DNA from: Cherax quadricarinatus
Taxonomy: Eukaryota > Arthropoda > Malacostraca > Decapoda > Parastacidae
NCBI RefSeq assembly: GCF_038502225.1
Contig: NC_091341.1
Coordinates: forward strand, 4,360,753 to 4,424,752
Direction: 5' to 3'
Length of the DNA stretch: 64,000 bases
The position numbers and the translations under genes are program-made. The notes beneath the pieces are model-generated. The model made no database searches, was not told where the DNA came from, and worked only from the letters and a program-made list of their open reading frames with translations. How positions within the stretch are numbered: the first letter of the stretch is position 1; the number at the start of each line of letters is the position of its first letter. Shown one piece after another: positions 22,962 to 33,699 of the stretch.

Positions 22962-22965
22962 ACAT
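22778..22965. repeat. (GT)n microsatellite, interrupted
   Basis: GT repeats with CGCGCATG and TATG interruptions. Open frames through it are artefacts. Confidence 0.95.
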
Positions 22966-23038
22966 GCGTGTGTGGTTGTATTTGTAATTGTGGACATGGC
23001 CGTCCGCTATGTTTACAAAACACAAGCTGAAATTATTA

Positions 23039-23925
23039 TACAGTGACAGGTAAACATGACACTCGCCATACAGTGACAGGTAAACATGACACTCGCCATA
23101 CAGTGACAGGTAAACATGACACTCACCATACAGTGACAGGTAAACATGACACTCACCATACAGTGACAGGTAAACATGACACTCACCATACAGTGACAGG
23201 TAAACATGACACTCACCATACAGTGACAGGTAAACATGACACTCACCATACAGTGACAGGTAAACATGACACTCGCCATACAGTGACAGGTAAACATGAC
23301 ACTCACCATACAGTGACAGGTAAACATGACACTCACCATACAGTGACAGGTAAACATGACACTCACCATACAGTGACAGGTAAACATGACACTCACCATA
23401 CAGTGACAGGTAAACATGACACTTTACAGGTAAACATGACACTCACCATACAGTGACAGGTAAACATGACACTCACCATACAGTGACAGGTAAACATGAC
23501 ACTCACCATACAGTGACAGGTGACACTCGCCAACAGTGACACATCACTCGCCATACAGTGACAGGTAAACATGACACTCACCATACATGTAAACATGACT
23601 CACCATACAGTGACAGGTAAACATGACACAGTGACAGGTAAACATGACATACAGTGACAGGTAAACATGACACTCACCATACAGTGACAGGTAAACATGA
23701 CACTCACCATACAGTGACAGGTAAACATGACACTCACCATACAGTGACAGGTAAACATGACACTCACCATACAGTGACAGGTAAACATGACACTCACCAT
23801 ACAGTGACAGGTAAACATGACACTCACCATACAGTGACAGGTAAACATGACACTCACCATACAGTGACAGGTAAACATGACACTCACCATACAGTGACAG
23901 GTAAACATGACACTCACTGGTACAC
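23039..23925. repeat. 30-bp minisatellite, about 29 copies
   Basis: Unit CAGTGACAGGTAAACATGAC + ACTCACCATA; a disrupted stretch lies at about 23420-23650. The period is divisible by 3, so both strands are open. Confidence 0.95.
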
Positions 23926-23931
23926 CTTAAT

Positions 23932-23934
<3 letters not shown>

Positions 23935-23966
<32 letters not shown>
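23935..23966. repeat. (CA)n microsatellite
   Basis: About 16 CA dinucleotides at the right edge of the 30-bp array. Confidence 0.9.
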
Positions 23967-23968
<2 letters not shown>

Positions 23969-23999
23969 ACACTCACCCATACAAAGTAACACGGACACA

Positions 24000-24930
24000 T
24001 GTTAATCACACGTACACTTCGCACCGATCCATACACAATAACACACATACAAACACTTAGACAACTCTGCAATTGAAAAATATTTAAATTATATTAATTT
24101 GCGTTGTAGCAAGAGCAGAAGTTGCAGCTTCTCAATAAACAGTCACTCTAAACAGTCACTCAATTGTGAGTGATCCAAATGAGGACTTGTTCTGGTCTGG
24201 CTGGACTGCACTCGACTCTCCAGGTTGATGTAATTATGGGGCGTAGATTTGTGTGTCCTCTCCTGTTATTGCATCACCATGTATGTACTGGCATCAAAAG
24301 ACTTGTGTTCTAATATTATATATGGACAATACTTCGTGGGGTGGCCACACTTCAAAATTTCAGGTCTTCATGACTTACGAAATCGTAATAAAACGACCGT
24401 AAACAAACCACGGAAAGGGTTCAAATCCCATCCGTTCCGTGATTTGTTAGCAGCTTTCAACGCGTTTTATGAAAAACTTTTTATCTTCACAAAACCACAC
24501 TAAAGAGAGGCTAAATGTTTTTATGGCCCCGTGAAATGGTCCTGTATATTTTTTATCGATAAGTCACGTAAATACCAGTACTACGACAGAGATTATTCGT
24601 GACTTCAGATCTCTCTCCTTTATTCCGAAGAAGAATTGTGTGTTGAAGCAATTGCTTTTCTACTCATATTCAAAATTTATACAACATTATTTCTGGATTC
24701 TCAATGCTCAAGTGTCGCGTAGCTGGAAATGTTGCCCAAAGTCGTCATGAATTATCTTGACTCATTCAGTTTGAAGTTTCTCAGAAACCAATAACTGGAG
24801 CGGCAGTCTTAACTGTAGTTTGGAACAAGATTCCGATTACTCTGAAGATGCTCGATTTAACCAGCCTGTATCTTCAAAATTGTCAGGATGGATCTTGGAC
24901 GTATAAAAGGACATAGAAAAGAGAAGTCAA
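24000..24930. other. mostly unassigned; one compressed tRNA-like palindrome
   Basis: 24366-24445 contains CGAAATCGTAATAAAACG, then CACGGAAAGGGTTCAAATCC and TCCGTTCCGTG: a small relative of the palindromic tRNA-pair family. The rest shows no gene. Confidence 0.45.
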
Positions 24931-24970
24931 AGTGAAAGTAAAGACACATGTGCAACATCTGGATATCTTT

Positions 24971-25010
24971 ATTGCAGACGTTTCGCCATCCAGTGGCTTT
25001 ATCAATATAA
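24971..25010 (-). ncRNA. hammerhead-like segment (TTGATAA core)
   Basis: Minus strand: TTGATAA, A, GCCA-CTGGA-TGGC, GAA, ACGT, C, then TGCAATAAAG. Stem I pairing is weak in this copy. Confidence 0.5.
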
Positions 25011-25583
25011 ATTCTAGGACATAATTGGAAGACTGTAGAACTATGTACAAAAGATGAGGTAATCAGTCCCTCAGCCTTGGAGTTAGTGTTCACAGCATCG
25101 TGGTGGAGGAGAATCTGCAGCAAAGGCAAGAAGACTGGCGGTTATATAGGCGTCAGTGGACAAGGACGGGCAGCAGACGAGGGCATAGTCACTGGTAGGC
25201 GGGATTCCCCAGTGGAAGTAGGTCCTACCCAAAGAGATGGGTTAGTTGTAGCAGCTGTGATGAAGGTCTTGTAGATGTCCTCTGAACCAAGATTCCATGA
25301 TGTTGCAGTGTCTGACAAGCTGGATGGCGAGACGTCTACAATAAAGATATCCAGATGTTGCACACGTGTCTTTACTTTCATTTTGTCGGTATTTTATACC
25401 TTTCTTGTACAACTTGTCAGACACTGCAACATCATGGAATCTTGGTTCAGAGGACATCTACAAGACCTTCTTCACGGCTGCTGCAACTAACCCATCTCTT
25501 TGGGAAGGACCTACTTCCACTGGGGAATCCCCTCTACCAGTGACTATGCTCTCGTCTGCTACACGTCCTTATCCACTGATGCC

Positions 25584-25590
25584 TATATAA
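25584..25590 (+). promoter_or_regulatory. TATA-like motif of foldback element
   Basis: TATATAA about 135 nt upstream of the hammerhead segment at 25722; equivalents occur at about the same distance in the copies near 25145 (minus), 28804 (minus), 32037 (plus) and 60592 (minus). Confidence 0.4.
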
Positions 25591-25721
25591 TCGCCAGTCT
25601 TCTTGACTTTGCTGCAGATTCTCCTCCACCACGATGCTGTGAACACTAACTCCAAGGCTGAGGGACTGATTACCTCATCTTTTGTATATAGTTCTACAGT
25701 CTTCCAATTACGTCCTAGAAT

Positions 25722-25760
25722 TTATATTGATAAAGCCACTGGATGGCGAAACGTCTACAA
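25722..25760 (+). ncRNA. hammerhead-like segment (TTGATAA core)
   Basis: Core TTGATAA 25727-25733, A25734, hairpin GCCA-CTGGA-TGGC ending 25747, GAA 25748-25750, ACGT 25751-25754, C25755. Predicted cleavage 25755/25756. Only two stem I pairs remain next to the core. Confidence 0.5.
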
Positions 25761-25799
25761 TAAAGATATCCAGATGTTGCACATGTGTCTTTACTTTCA

Positions 25800-26258
25800 T
25801 TTTGTCGGTATTTTATACCTTTCTTGCACAGAAGTGTTGTCTGATCTGGAAAGGAATGAGGAAGCAGCTACAAGACATGAAGATAAGAAGCTACGGTGCC
25901 TTTGATAAGTATCTGTTGATCTGAGAGCCGGAAACAACTGTGTCGGTACATTGCTTCGGGTGTTGATAAGCTCTTGAGAACTGCATCTTAATTTGTAGTT
26001 CACCATGCGCGTTCACTAGTACTTTACACATGTATCTGTAGTTAACCTATACCTTCACGTTGTAAACTTACTTGTTGATTATCATGAGAGTCACTCATGG
26101 CTCTCATGATAGGATTGGTGGCGTAATGGTTAGAGCATCGCGAACGTTGTCTGGCTTCCCACACGGTGTGACAAGGTGACGTGGGGTCGAGTTTCAGCCA
26201 GCACAGTTTCGCTAATGATCCAAAATCACTAGTTTCTGGATTAATATAATATAATATA

Positions 26259-26306
<48 letters not shown>

Positions 26307-27290
26307 GTATGTATGGAAATAAGACTGAGACCGTCACTCCATTAATCAACAAACTTTGGCAAGAACAGCATTGATGATAACTTTCGTAAATGAACATAAG
26401 CAGCAACAATGCCAGTGTTTCTCTTTACATTAATGTTCAGTATTGTTGGCTGAACATTTCCATGAACAACACCGGTTTTTCTTTGCTGAAACGAGAAGCG
26501 GAACTCCGACAAGTAATAAAAATCGTTCACCAAGTGGACAATTTCGCCAACATCGTCCACTGTGTGAAGACATCAAATCTTGACCGCACAAACTATCATA
26601 CAAAATAATCCCGCTTTAGTACTGCGGTGATTTTGAATTTTTGTCTTAATTTACTAATGGTTTACGTGATAACAGCCATTATGATATTGCTGAGTTGATA
26701 AACCCGGATTAAGTTGTTTGATTCACTTCCTGTGGGTAGAAAGATTCATTATTTATCAAGTTCTTTATGGATTTCCAACACTGGGAAACATTCGCCTCTG
26801 ATGTACTGGGAGCACACTGACCTGCTTGTTAAGGAAGAAAATACCGTCACGATACTGAGTCATTATACTACTCAAATTAAAAACACAGCTTTAGGCATTT
26901 TATTACGAGTCCTGGCAATATTCAGCCCACAAAATCATAAGTACTTTTTGTTACAGCAGCTATGAATTCCTATAGACTCCCAACACCACTGAACAGAATC
27001 AAGGAGCCTTTATTTCTAATTCATTTGGAAAACCAGTTTTCTACACTGTGGAGCTATCAGCGAGCGCAGGTTTTGCCGGCCTCACACACTCCACAACTAA
27101 AGACACCTATTTCTGTATATATCGTGTCGTGCTACTTTTTTTAAATAGGCTTTATAAATCTCTAAGAGTGAAATTTCGTCAGTAAATATAGGTATGCTCT
27201 GTATAGTGTGCCGCTTTCCACTGCCGATATTCCTCACTTCTCGTAACCTTTGTTTCCTAGCTTCACCCAGCATTTACAAGCCTGAGTAGA
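25800..27290. other. unassigned, with one tRNA-like SINE fragment and a TA tract
   Basis: 26110-26210 is listed separately. 26245-26304 is (TATAA)n/(TA)n. 26340-27200 contains only short open frames without motifs. Confidence 0.4.
26110..26210 (+). mobile_element. tRNA-derived SINE fragment
   Basis: A box TGGCGTAATGG followed by AGAGCATCGCG; a degenerate B box GGGTCGAGTTTC lies about 60 bp downstream. No tRNA cloverleaf is complete. Confidence 0.6.
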
Positions 27291-27800
27291 TCTATCATGG
27301 ATTGTGATAACATGAACGTAGATAAAGACGTTACTGGAGCAGCTTGCAATATGAACATTATAATTGTTATAATCATGGGGAAGCGCTACACCCGTAGGAT
27401 TGCAATATGAACATCTTGAGCGTGGTTATAAGTATTGCTGGCCGTTTGACGGACACACGGATGATAATCGAACCAAATGCAAAGCATGTGGTCAGCCTTA
27501 TGGTCACTGTTTTGAACATTATATCATTATGTGCTTAATTGTCCATTTATTGGGGAATATAGAGATAGTATAATAACTTATGTGAAGTGTCAAGGTATAT
27601 AAAAAATGAAAATAAGATGCCAGACATATTAAGCAAATTTCCTAAATTAGCTTGCAACAGATAAATGAACTGTGGATATAAATCCAGATGTGCTCCTGTT
27701 AACTCTATTGGGCCCTAGTTCTAGTCCTTTAGGACACCCACATACTCTTGCAATACCGTCCACAGGATGTGTATGTGATGCACAATAAACTAGCCACATC
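27290..27800 (+). pseudogene. LINE C-terminus and 3'UTR fragment (copy 2 of 3)
   Basis: Shares GATAACATGAACGTAGATA, CAAAGCATGTGGTCAGCCTTA and ATATAAATCCAGATGTGCTC with the copies at 44140 and 6795. Residual reading is KCKACGQPYGHCFEHYI-like. It is interrupted at 27359-27399 by a 41-bp insert with a 15-bp target duplication. Confidence 0.65.
27344..27414 (-). mobile_element. 41-bp retroposed LINE tail with 15-bp target duplication
   Basis: TTGCAATATGAACAT is exact at 27344-27358 and 27400-27414. The insert on the minus strand reads TCCTACGGGTGTAGCGCTTC .. ATGATTATAACAATTATA, the terminal part of a LINE tail; a related tail is at 34616-34665. Confidence 0.75.
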
Positions 27801-28620
27801 GGAGGTAAAATTTAAAATCTGATTATTCTTGCTCATGTTTTTCAACATTCTTTAGTGTCACGTCAGTGTTTATATTGATAATGTTTGAGTCTCCGCTGCC
27901 CAATCCTTCGTCTTCCTAAGACACCCAGACTATCAGTGTCTCCCTGGACAGTGACACTCAGTCACTCTTATATTTGTTCATTCTCTCTCTCTCCTTTCCG
28001 TTCAACTTTGTGCGTTTATATCACTTTTTTTTATTGACCGTAGCTGTGGGTGTCCTCGTAGCTTCAAGGTACACGTGTCTTGATGACCCGGATTCGGATT
28101 TTACGACGGCCGGAGTGTTCAGTTACCCCGGGCAGACGGTGACGCCATGGTTCTTTCAACATACTAAAGATACATAATAAAGTCTGCTGCAGGGAACCAC
28201 GTACCTAAGATGCGTGCAGGAAACCACGTTCTTAAAATGCGTACAGGACACCACGTACTACAGACGCATAAAAATAGTGTCCTCTACAATATACGCAATA
28301 CTTTGCGTACCTCCTACAGCAGCGTACCTAAATTAGTCACAGTTTAAAAAGTCCACGTTCCACACTGAAACAAGTCACAGTTTTAGAAGTTCCAAGACGA
28401 AAATAGTCACAGTTTACAAGTTCCACGCTGAAAATAGACAGCTTACATGTTCCACGCCTAAACTAGTCACAGCTTAAAAGTTCCACACTGAAACTGCAAT
28501 TTCGCACTCCCAGTTTAAAAGTTCCACTGTTAAACTGGGAGTGGGAAAGGTTGCATGTGAACAGGACTTGTACAGCATGACTTATTGTTAAAAATGATTT
28601 CCTTCTAACCTTAAGAATAG
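27800..28620. other. unassigned; weak repeats of CACGTTCCAC type
   Basis: 28330-28500 contains a decayed tandem of AGTCACAGTTTA(A)AAGTTCCACG-like units. No gene. Confidence 0.45.
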
Positions 28621-28647
28621 TTTGGTCGATATGGGAATCTTTATTCA

Positions 28648-28682
28648 GGAAACGTTTCGCCACACAGTGGCTTCATCAGTCC
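28648..28682 (-). ncRNA. minimal hammerhead ribozyme candidate
   Basis: Minus strand: GGA, CTGATGA, A, GCCAC-TGT-GTGGC, GAA, ACGT, T, TCC, followed by TGAATAAAG. Identical core to 29102-29136. Confidence 0.65.
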
Positions 28683-29101
28683 AATACAAAGTAGAAAGGC
28701 GTAAGGAGAGGAGGAGTTTGAGGTAATCAGTCCCTCAGCCTGGAGTCGATGTGTTCAGTCCATCAATCTTGTAGAATGTAGAGCATAGGGCCGTAGACGT
28801 GGCTTATATACTGTAGTGAGGTGAGGTGAAGCAGGTGGAGGCGGGGTCGTAGTGGTACCATCCACTAGTCGAAGTAGGTCTTCGTCCAAAGGTTGGACAA
28901 GCGTTGAAGAATTCTTTGTAACAAGATCCCATGATGCTGCAGTGTCTGACAGTTGTGATGAATGGTTTGAAAAACCGACAAGTTGAAGATTGAGACACTT
29001 ATGCAACATATAGGAATCTTTATTCAGGAAACGTTTCGCCCCACAGTGGCGAATAAAGATCACCTCATTCTCCTCCTGTTCTTCAAGTTTCTCCTTTGTA
29101 T

Positions 29102-29136
29102 GGACTGATGAAGCCACTGTGTGGCGAAACGTTTCC
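29102..29136 (+). ncRNA. minimal hammerhead ribozyme candidate, best plus-strand example
   Basis: GGA 29102-29104; C3-A9 CTGATGA 29105-29111; extra A29112; stem II GCCAC 29113-29117 with GTGGC 29121-29125 around TGT; GAA 29126-29128; stem III reduced to palindromic ACGT 29129-29132; T29133; TCC 29134-29136 pairing with GGA. Predicted cleavage 29133/29134. The two-pair stem III cannot close alone, so activity would need a dimer, as reported for Penelope-associated hammerheads. AATAAAG follows at 29140. Confidence 0.7.
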
Positions 29137-29166
29137 TCAATAAAGATACCCAAGAGTTGCACATGT

Positions 29167-30160
29167 GTCTAATTTAACAAAACAACTTTTGGACTTCTGT
29201 TACTTATACTTCTTGAGATAAATCCAAGTAATCTGTTGGCCTTGTTGCGCACACTAAGGCACTGCTGTCTTGGCTTTAGATTTCTGCTTACCATGACTCC
29301 CAAGTCTTTTTCACATTCTGTATGATCAAGCTCTACTTCACCTAGATTATAGCTTCGAGGGTTATTTTCATTACCAAGGGCTAGTACCTTACACTTATCC
29401 ACATTGAACTTCATCTGCCATTTTTCAGACCAAGACATTAATTTGTCCAAATCCTCCTGGAGTTCATTGCTATCCTCCTCAGAGTGCATTATACGGCCTA
29501 TCTTGTATCATCAGCAAACTTACTCATGTCACTCGTAATCCCTTCATCAAGGTCATTAATGTAAATTATGAACGAGAGGGCCTAAAACTGATCCTTGTGG
29601 AACGCCACTAGTGACTAATCCCCATTCAGATTTCACTCGTGTAATAAAGTTGGTAGAATTACCGACAATATGTAAAGTAAAAGGACACAAGTCCAACTAA
29701 TGTGACATTTTATTATGGCAACATTTCGCTCTCCAGGAGCTACTGGAGAGCGAAACGTTGCCATAATAAAATGTCACATTAGTTGCACTTGTGTCCTTTT
29801 ACTTTACAGATTTCACTCCATTAATGGTAACTCTCTGCTTTCTATTGGTAAGCCATGCCTCTATCCATGCTAGAACTTTACCTCCTATACCATGAGCTGC
29901 CACTTAAGAGTCTCTTGTAAGGTACTCTATCGATGGCTTTACTAAAATCCAAATAAACAATATCATATTCTTTATCACTGTCAACTGCCTCAAATGTTCT
30001 ATTGAAGAACGGCAGTAAGTTTGTCAGGCAGGAACGGCCTCTCGTGAATCCATGCTGAGATTCATTTATCAAGTTATGCTCTTCAAGGTGACTTCTAATA
30101 ATGTCAGCTATAATTGATTCTAATAACTTGCCCACTATAGATGTCCATATATCACGACAG
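29167..30160 (-). pseudogene. LINE (CR1-like) RT pseudogene, split by a foldback element
   Basis: Minus strand. RT palm first: LEEHNLINESQHGF, RSCLTNLL, then YDIVYLDFSKAIDRVPYKRL (motif A, catalytic Asp) between 30160 and 29880. The insertion at 29639-29806 interrupts next. Then GLVTSGVPQGSVLGP (about 29615-29570), a one-base shift, then YINDLDEGI and SKFADDT (catalytic FADD, about 29505-29525). The C-terminal part (WQMKFNVDKCKVLALGNEN, EKDLGVMVSRNLK) runs to 29169. Frameshifts and the insertion make it inactive. Confidence 0.85.
29627..29818 (+). mobile_element. foldback element with 12-bp target duplication
   Basis: CAGATTTCACTC is exact at 29627-29638 and 29807-29818, inside the LINE RT. 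The 168-bp insert starts with GGTAGAATTACCGACAATA (family 5' hairpin), then GGACACAAGT, then two inverted halves (TTTCGCTCTCCAGGAGCT / CTGGAGAGCGAAACGTTGCC) with AATAAAATG, ending CACTTGTGTCC..TTTACA. Arms of about 68 bp meet near 29740. The CTGATGA half of the ribozyme is lost at the junction. Confidence 0.8.
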
Positions 30161-30174
30161 CATTGCTTCACAGC

Positions 30175-32030
30175 AGACGTAGACCACACTTCACGATGCA
30201 CTTCTCGAACAGGGTAAAGATCAAACCAGAGAGTGGGACAGTCAATGACTCGTCCACTTGCAGCTGTCGTCAGGGGCAGACTGCAAGTCAAGTTTAATGC
30301 GATTCTGTCGCTCAAAGAGGCCTTCGTTGTCGTCAGTACTGACGACACCGAGGCTGAAAAACTCATTACCACCACTGCTACAACCACTCTACGAGATCAG
30401 GGATTTATTGTCTTGACTTCCCCAGCTCTGAGGGCCAGGAGAACTGTGTTCCTCAAGACTCTCGACAGGCTCATCACTGCCCAGGCTACCGAAGAAATCA
30501 AGTCGTCCATTGAAGCACAGAACCCTTGGGCCAAGGTGGAATTCATTACCAAAATACCCAATGCCTCCTCCATGCTGATTTCACCTTCAGTGACGTCAAC
30601 ATAGCAGCCAGAGCTCTCGCTGAGGGACTGGCTATTCACTACTTCCACATCAATCCAGCCTTCATCGAAGCAGAAAAATTCCATCAAATTCCAGTGTTCC
30701 AACTGTTACTCATACCCACATACCACCAAAGACTGCCCTGCCAAGAATAAGAAGTTCTGCTCCACCTGCGGTCAAGAAGGTCATGACTTCAAGACGCGCA
30801 CTACTGCCTCTCCACCTAAATGCTTGAACTGCAAGAGTGATCACCATACTCTTGCTGCCAAGTGCCCAACCAGACGAGATATACTTAAGAAACAACTCCA
30901 ACAACAACAACAATAACAACAACAAAAAACCCTACTGCACAAGCAACTACATATGCTGCTATTACCAAGCTTCAAGCAGATACTACCAAGATTCTTCAAG
31001 CCACGCAAGCTGCATCTACCAATTCTTCGCCAGCTCTTGCTGGCGACTCCACCAAGATTATTTACTGCATCATGTATGCTCATGTGCAGAATGTAGCTGA
31101 ACCTGGTTCCTTCAACACCACCATCAACGAACAACATGCCTGGTTTCACATTGCCTGCATCTCCACCTTCCACAGAGATCATAATATCCACTGCAAATGT
31201 CGCCAACATTACCGCTGCTCCACCGCTACCACACCTTCCTCCCGACACAGAGATGGACCAATCAGAGACCACTGAGACGCCGACCGATTTCACCAATGAG
31301 AGTCCACCAGCACCTGCTTCCACCTCCGTCACAACGGACCAATCAGACGCCTCACCTCAATCGTCTCAGCCACCAGCCAAGAAGGTTAAAACACAAGAGC
31401 CTTGGGATGCATCCCTACGTACTACCGCCACTCCTTCACAAGAAGTCCACTGCTTGCCTGGTGTATACTTCTACACAACCAACCAGAATGAGAATGCAAT
31501 GTACACTCCAGAAATTATTCAACGCCTCCACAACGGGACAGTCAAGTTCACCTGCGACTCAACTCGATCATTCACCACTGAATTCCTGATCAACCTACTC
31601 TCAAAAAGTCACCGCTTTGTGGCACTCGACTACACCACAAGGAAGAAATTCAGGACTCTCCAGAATGGGGCTGCCGAAGACGGCACCCTCACCTAGCAGG
31701 ACTGTCAATGATCAATCACCGTGAAGACAAGTTTCCCCAGCACTTTGCTGCCTGCTAAAGCTGGGGTGTGGCTCCAAAACGAACCCCATAATTGCTTCCT
31801 CCGCCCTCCTATGCTGCTGATGCTAAACGAGAGGACACTTCCCACTTGGGGAGTCACCGCAAGACAGAAGAAGAGGTCACCCTCCAACCGGAGGGCCCTA
31901 AGAAAGAATACAGAAGAAAGAAGATGATGAACGACACCCCCCCGCCCGGGAGGCCACCGTCGGGTGGCCATCTGGAGAAGATCCGGGGCCGGAAGTACCG
32001 GCAAACCAACAACAACAACAACAACAACAT
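30175..32030 (+). pseudogene. gag-like ORF1 of a LINE with zinc knuckles, directly followed by a 3' tail
   Basis: N-terminal part 30233-30600 (LKEAFVVVSTDDTEAEKLIT, a fold-like region typical of LINE ORF1), one frameshift near 30570, another near 30690. Zinc knuckles at about 30690-30870: CSNCYSYPHTTKDC (C-x2-C-x4-H-x4-C intact), CSTCGQEGH with the last Cys replaced by Arg, and CLNCKSDHHTLAAKC. A low-complexity stretch follows (CAA repeats at 30896-30925), then a Pro/Thr-rich segment and a C-terminal frame to 31696 (FTCDSTRSFTTEFLINLL). From 31697 a UTR-like tail ends in (CAA)n at 32009-32029. No RT follows. Confidence 0.65.
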
Positions 32031-32036
32031 GACGCC

Positions 32037-32265
32037 AATATATAAGCGGCAGCCTTCATGCCTGTGCTCCAGAATCTTCACGGTTATGGTGCTGTTCCCC
32101 ATCTCCAAGGCTGAGGGACTGATTACCTCTTCTTTTCTATATAGTTCTACCGTCTTCCAATTATATCCTTGAATTTGTATTGATAAAGGCACTGGATGGT
32201 AAAACGTCTACATGTTGCACACGTGTCTAATTTTCATCTTGTTGATATTGTATACCATTCATGTA
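32037..32265 (+). mobile_element. foldback/hammerhead-type element, plus strand
   Basis: TATA-like ATATATAAGC at 32038-32047, GCTGAGGGACTGATTACCTC block, hammerhead-like segment, terminal GTTGCACACGTGTC and TGATATTGTATACC. Confidence 0.7.
32175..32212 (+). ncRNA. hammerhead-like segment with degraded GAAA box
   Basis: TTGTA (32175-32179), TTGATAA (32180-32186), A, GGCACTGGATGGT, then AAAACGTC and TACA. The arm TTGTA/TACA still pairs, but the GAA is changed to AAA, so likely inactive. Confidence 0.45.
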
Positions 32266-32439
32266 CAACTAAGCTGTTGCTGCCAGCTATCACAGTAACC
32301 TCACTACCTAGTGTGTCATCTTGCGTCAATATATTTACTTCAATTTAAGATACAATTTCGTGAGTATGCATAAAGTAACAGTATTTTAAGACTCGGTCAA
32401 ATACAGCTTCACTTTTAGGTTTTTAGGCCTACGAATCTT

Positions 32440-33060
32440 CATAGGAATTTACACTAACATCTTAGACTAGTGACTTTTATAGAAAACTAGAATATCACTT
32501 AAGGCTATCTAGTTTTCTAAGGGAAATTAGAACAGTAATTTAGGCCTATATGTTTTATAGCTCTCCAAAGGTGTCTGGAACACTTTGTTAGGTCTATGGT
32601 ACCCCACAGAAATCTAGAACAGTGCTCTAGGCTTATGGACCTCGACAGGAAACTAGAAAAAAATTTAAAACTATGATTCTGAACAGGATTCTATGACGAC
32701 GGCTTACGATGATGGTTCTCCATATGAGCCTAGAGCAATGAGGTAGGCCAGTGGCAATCACTAGGAATCTAGAACATCAATGGTTCTCCACAGGAAGCTA
32801 GAACAATGCTTTAGCCTTACAATTCTACAGAGGTCTCAGGTTCTCCGTAGGAACATGGTGCACCGGCTTTCGCCTATGGTTTTAGATTTATAACGACTTA
32901 GATTTATAATCCTCAATAGGAACCTAAAAACCTAAAACAAGAACTTATGGTTCTCCGCAGGAACCTAGACCAACTTAGGTCTGTGGTTATCAGTAGGAAC
33001 CTACAACAATAGGAGAACCGAACAATATTTTAGGCTTATAGTTCGAAACAAATATCGAAC
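32440..33060. repeat. strongly diverged tandem repeat, about 45-50 bp
   Basis: Recurring blocks GGTTCTCC(A/G)CAGGAA, CCTAGAACAAT and TTTAGGCTTA at roughly 50-bp spacing. Old array with no ORF. Confidence 0.6.
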
Positions 33061-33189
33061 AAAAACCTTGGCAGATACTCCCATGGTGCCACTATTGAGG
33101 TCTACTCGCAGACTCTCAGAGTCAGTATTAAGGTCTCCTTCGTGACCTGGGAATAATTATGTCAGCTGACTTTCCTTTCAAAGAACACT

Positions 33190-33560
33190 ACAAGACAAAG
33201 ATCACGACAGCCGGGAGGATGACGGGGTGGGTAATGAGAGCCTTCAAAACAAGGGAAATAATGCCAATTGTAACATTATAAATCGCTTGTGCTCCCTCCT
33301 TAGGAATATTGCTCAGTGTTGACGGCCCCGTGCAGGGCAGGAGTAATATCAGAGCTGGAACAAGTACAGATATCGTTTACGGCCCGCATCGAGTCAGTAA
33401 AGCATTTAAATTACTGGGAATATGTACTCACTGGAGCGGAGGAAACAGATAAATTATAATATATACCTGCCATAACACATATTGGAACAAGAGATATGGG
33501 AAGAAGTACAAAATATACCCAGTGAAAAGTTTAGAAAATCTGTAACATCAGGTGAATTCA
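33190..33560 (+). pseudogene. LINE ORF2 C-terminal remnant, plus strand
   Basis: AGRMTGWVMRAFKTRE, then across shifts SRLEYC-equivalent, HLNYWEYVLTGAEE-like and INYNIYLP; follows the order seen in the LINEs at 9520 and 38834. Heavily mutated. Confidence 0.6.
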
Positions 33561-33699
33561 GAGCTTGATGAAGTAAGACTCGGCTTCACGTAGAAGGGAG
33601 CAAGATTAGTCATCCTCGGAACAAGCACCAGGATAGAAGCCACAAATAGAGACCGTGCTCAACCACTCTAGAATGGGAATGAATGCGATTGCCAATCCC

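Larger units (their letters stand above)
24933..25799. mobile_element. 867-bp inverted pair of full-length foldback/hammerhead elements
   Basis: Arms 24933-25319 and 25413-25799 are inverted copies (positions sum to 50732 at both the inner and outer ends). The 93-bp spacer 25320-25412 is another 3' end of the same family (TGGATGGCGAGACGTCTACA .. TTGTCGGTATTTTATACC). Each arm holds, from inner to outer, about 170 bp of unique sequence, a TATA-like motif (CTATATAACC on minus about 25139-25148; TATATAA 25584-25590), the GCTGAGGGACTGATTACCTC block, a hammerhead-like segment, AATAAAG and CACATGTGTC. Confidence 0.8.
28625..29165. mobile_element. composite of foldback/hammerhead elements
   Basis: A minus element (28630-28950) with hammerhead 28648-28682, block GAGGGACTGATTACC, TATA-like CTTATATAC region at 28803-28811; then a terminal segment (AAAAACCGACAAGTTGAAG) and a second minus end truncated inside the hairpin (29036-29052); then a plus-oriented end (29060-29165) with an intact hammerhead. 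Confidence 0.75.

Noticed and set aside
22692..23989. Frames rich in His/Thr, Cys/Val or MFTCHCMVSV repeats
   Set aside because: GT microsatellite and 30-bp minisatellite translations.
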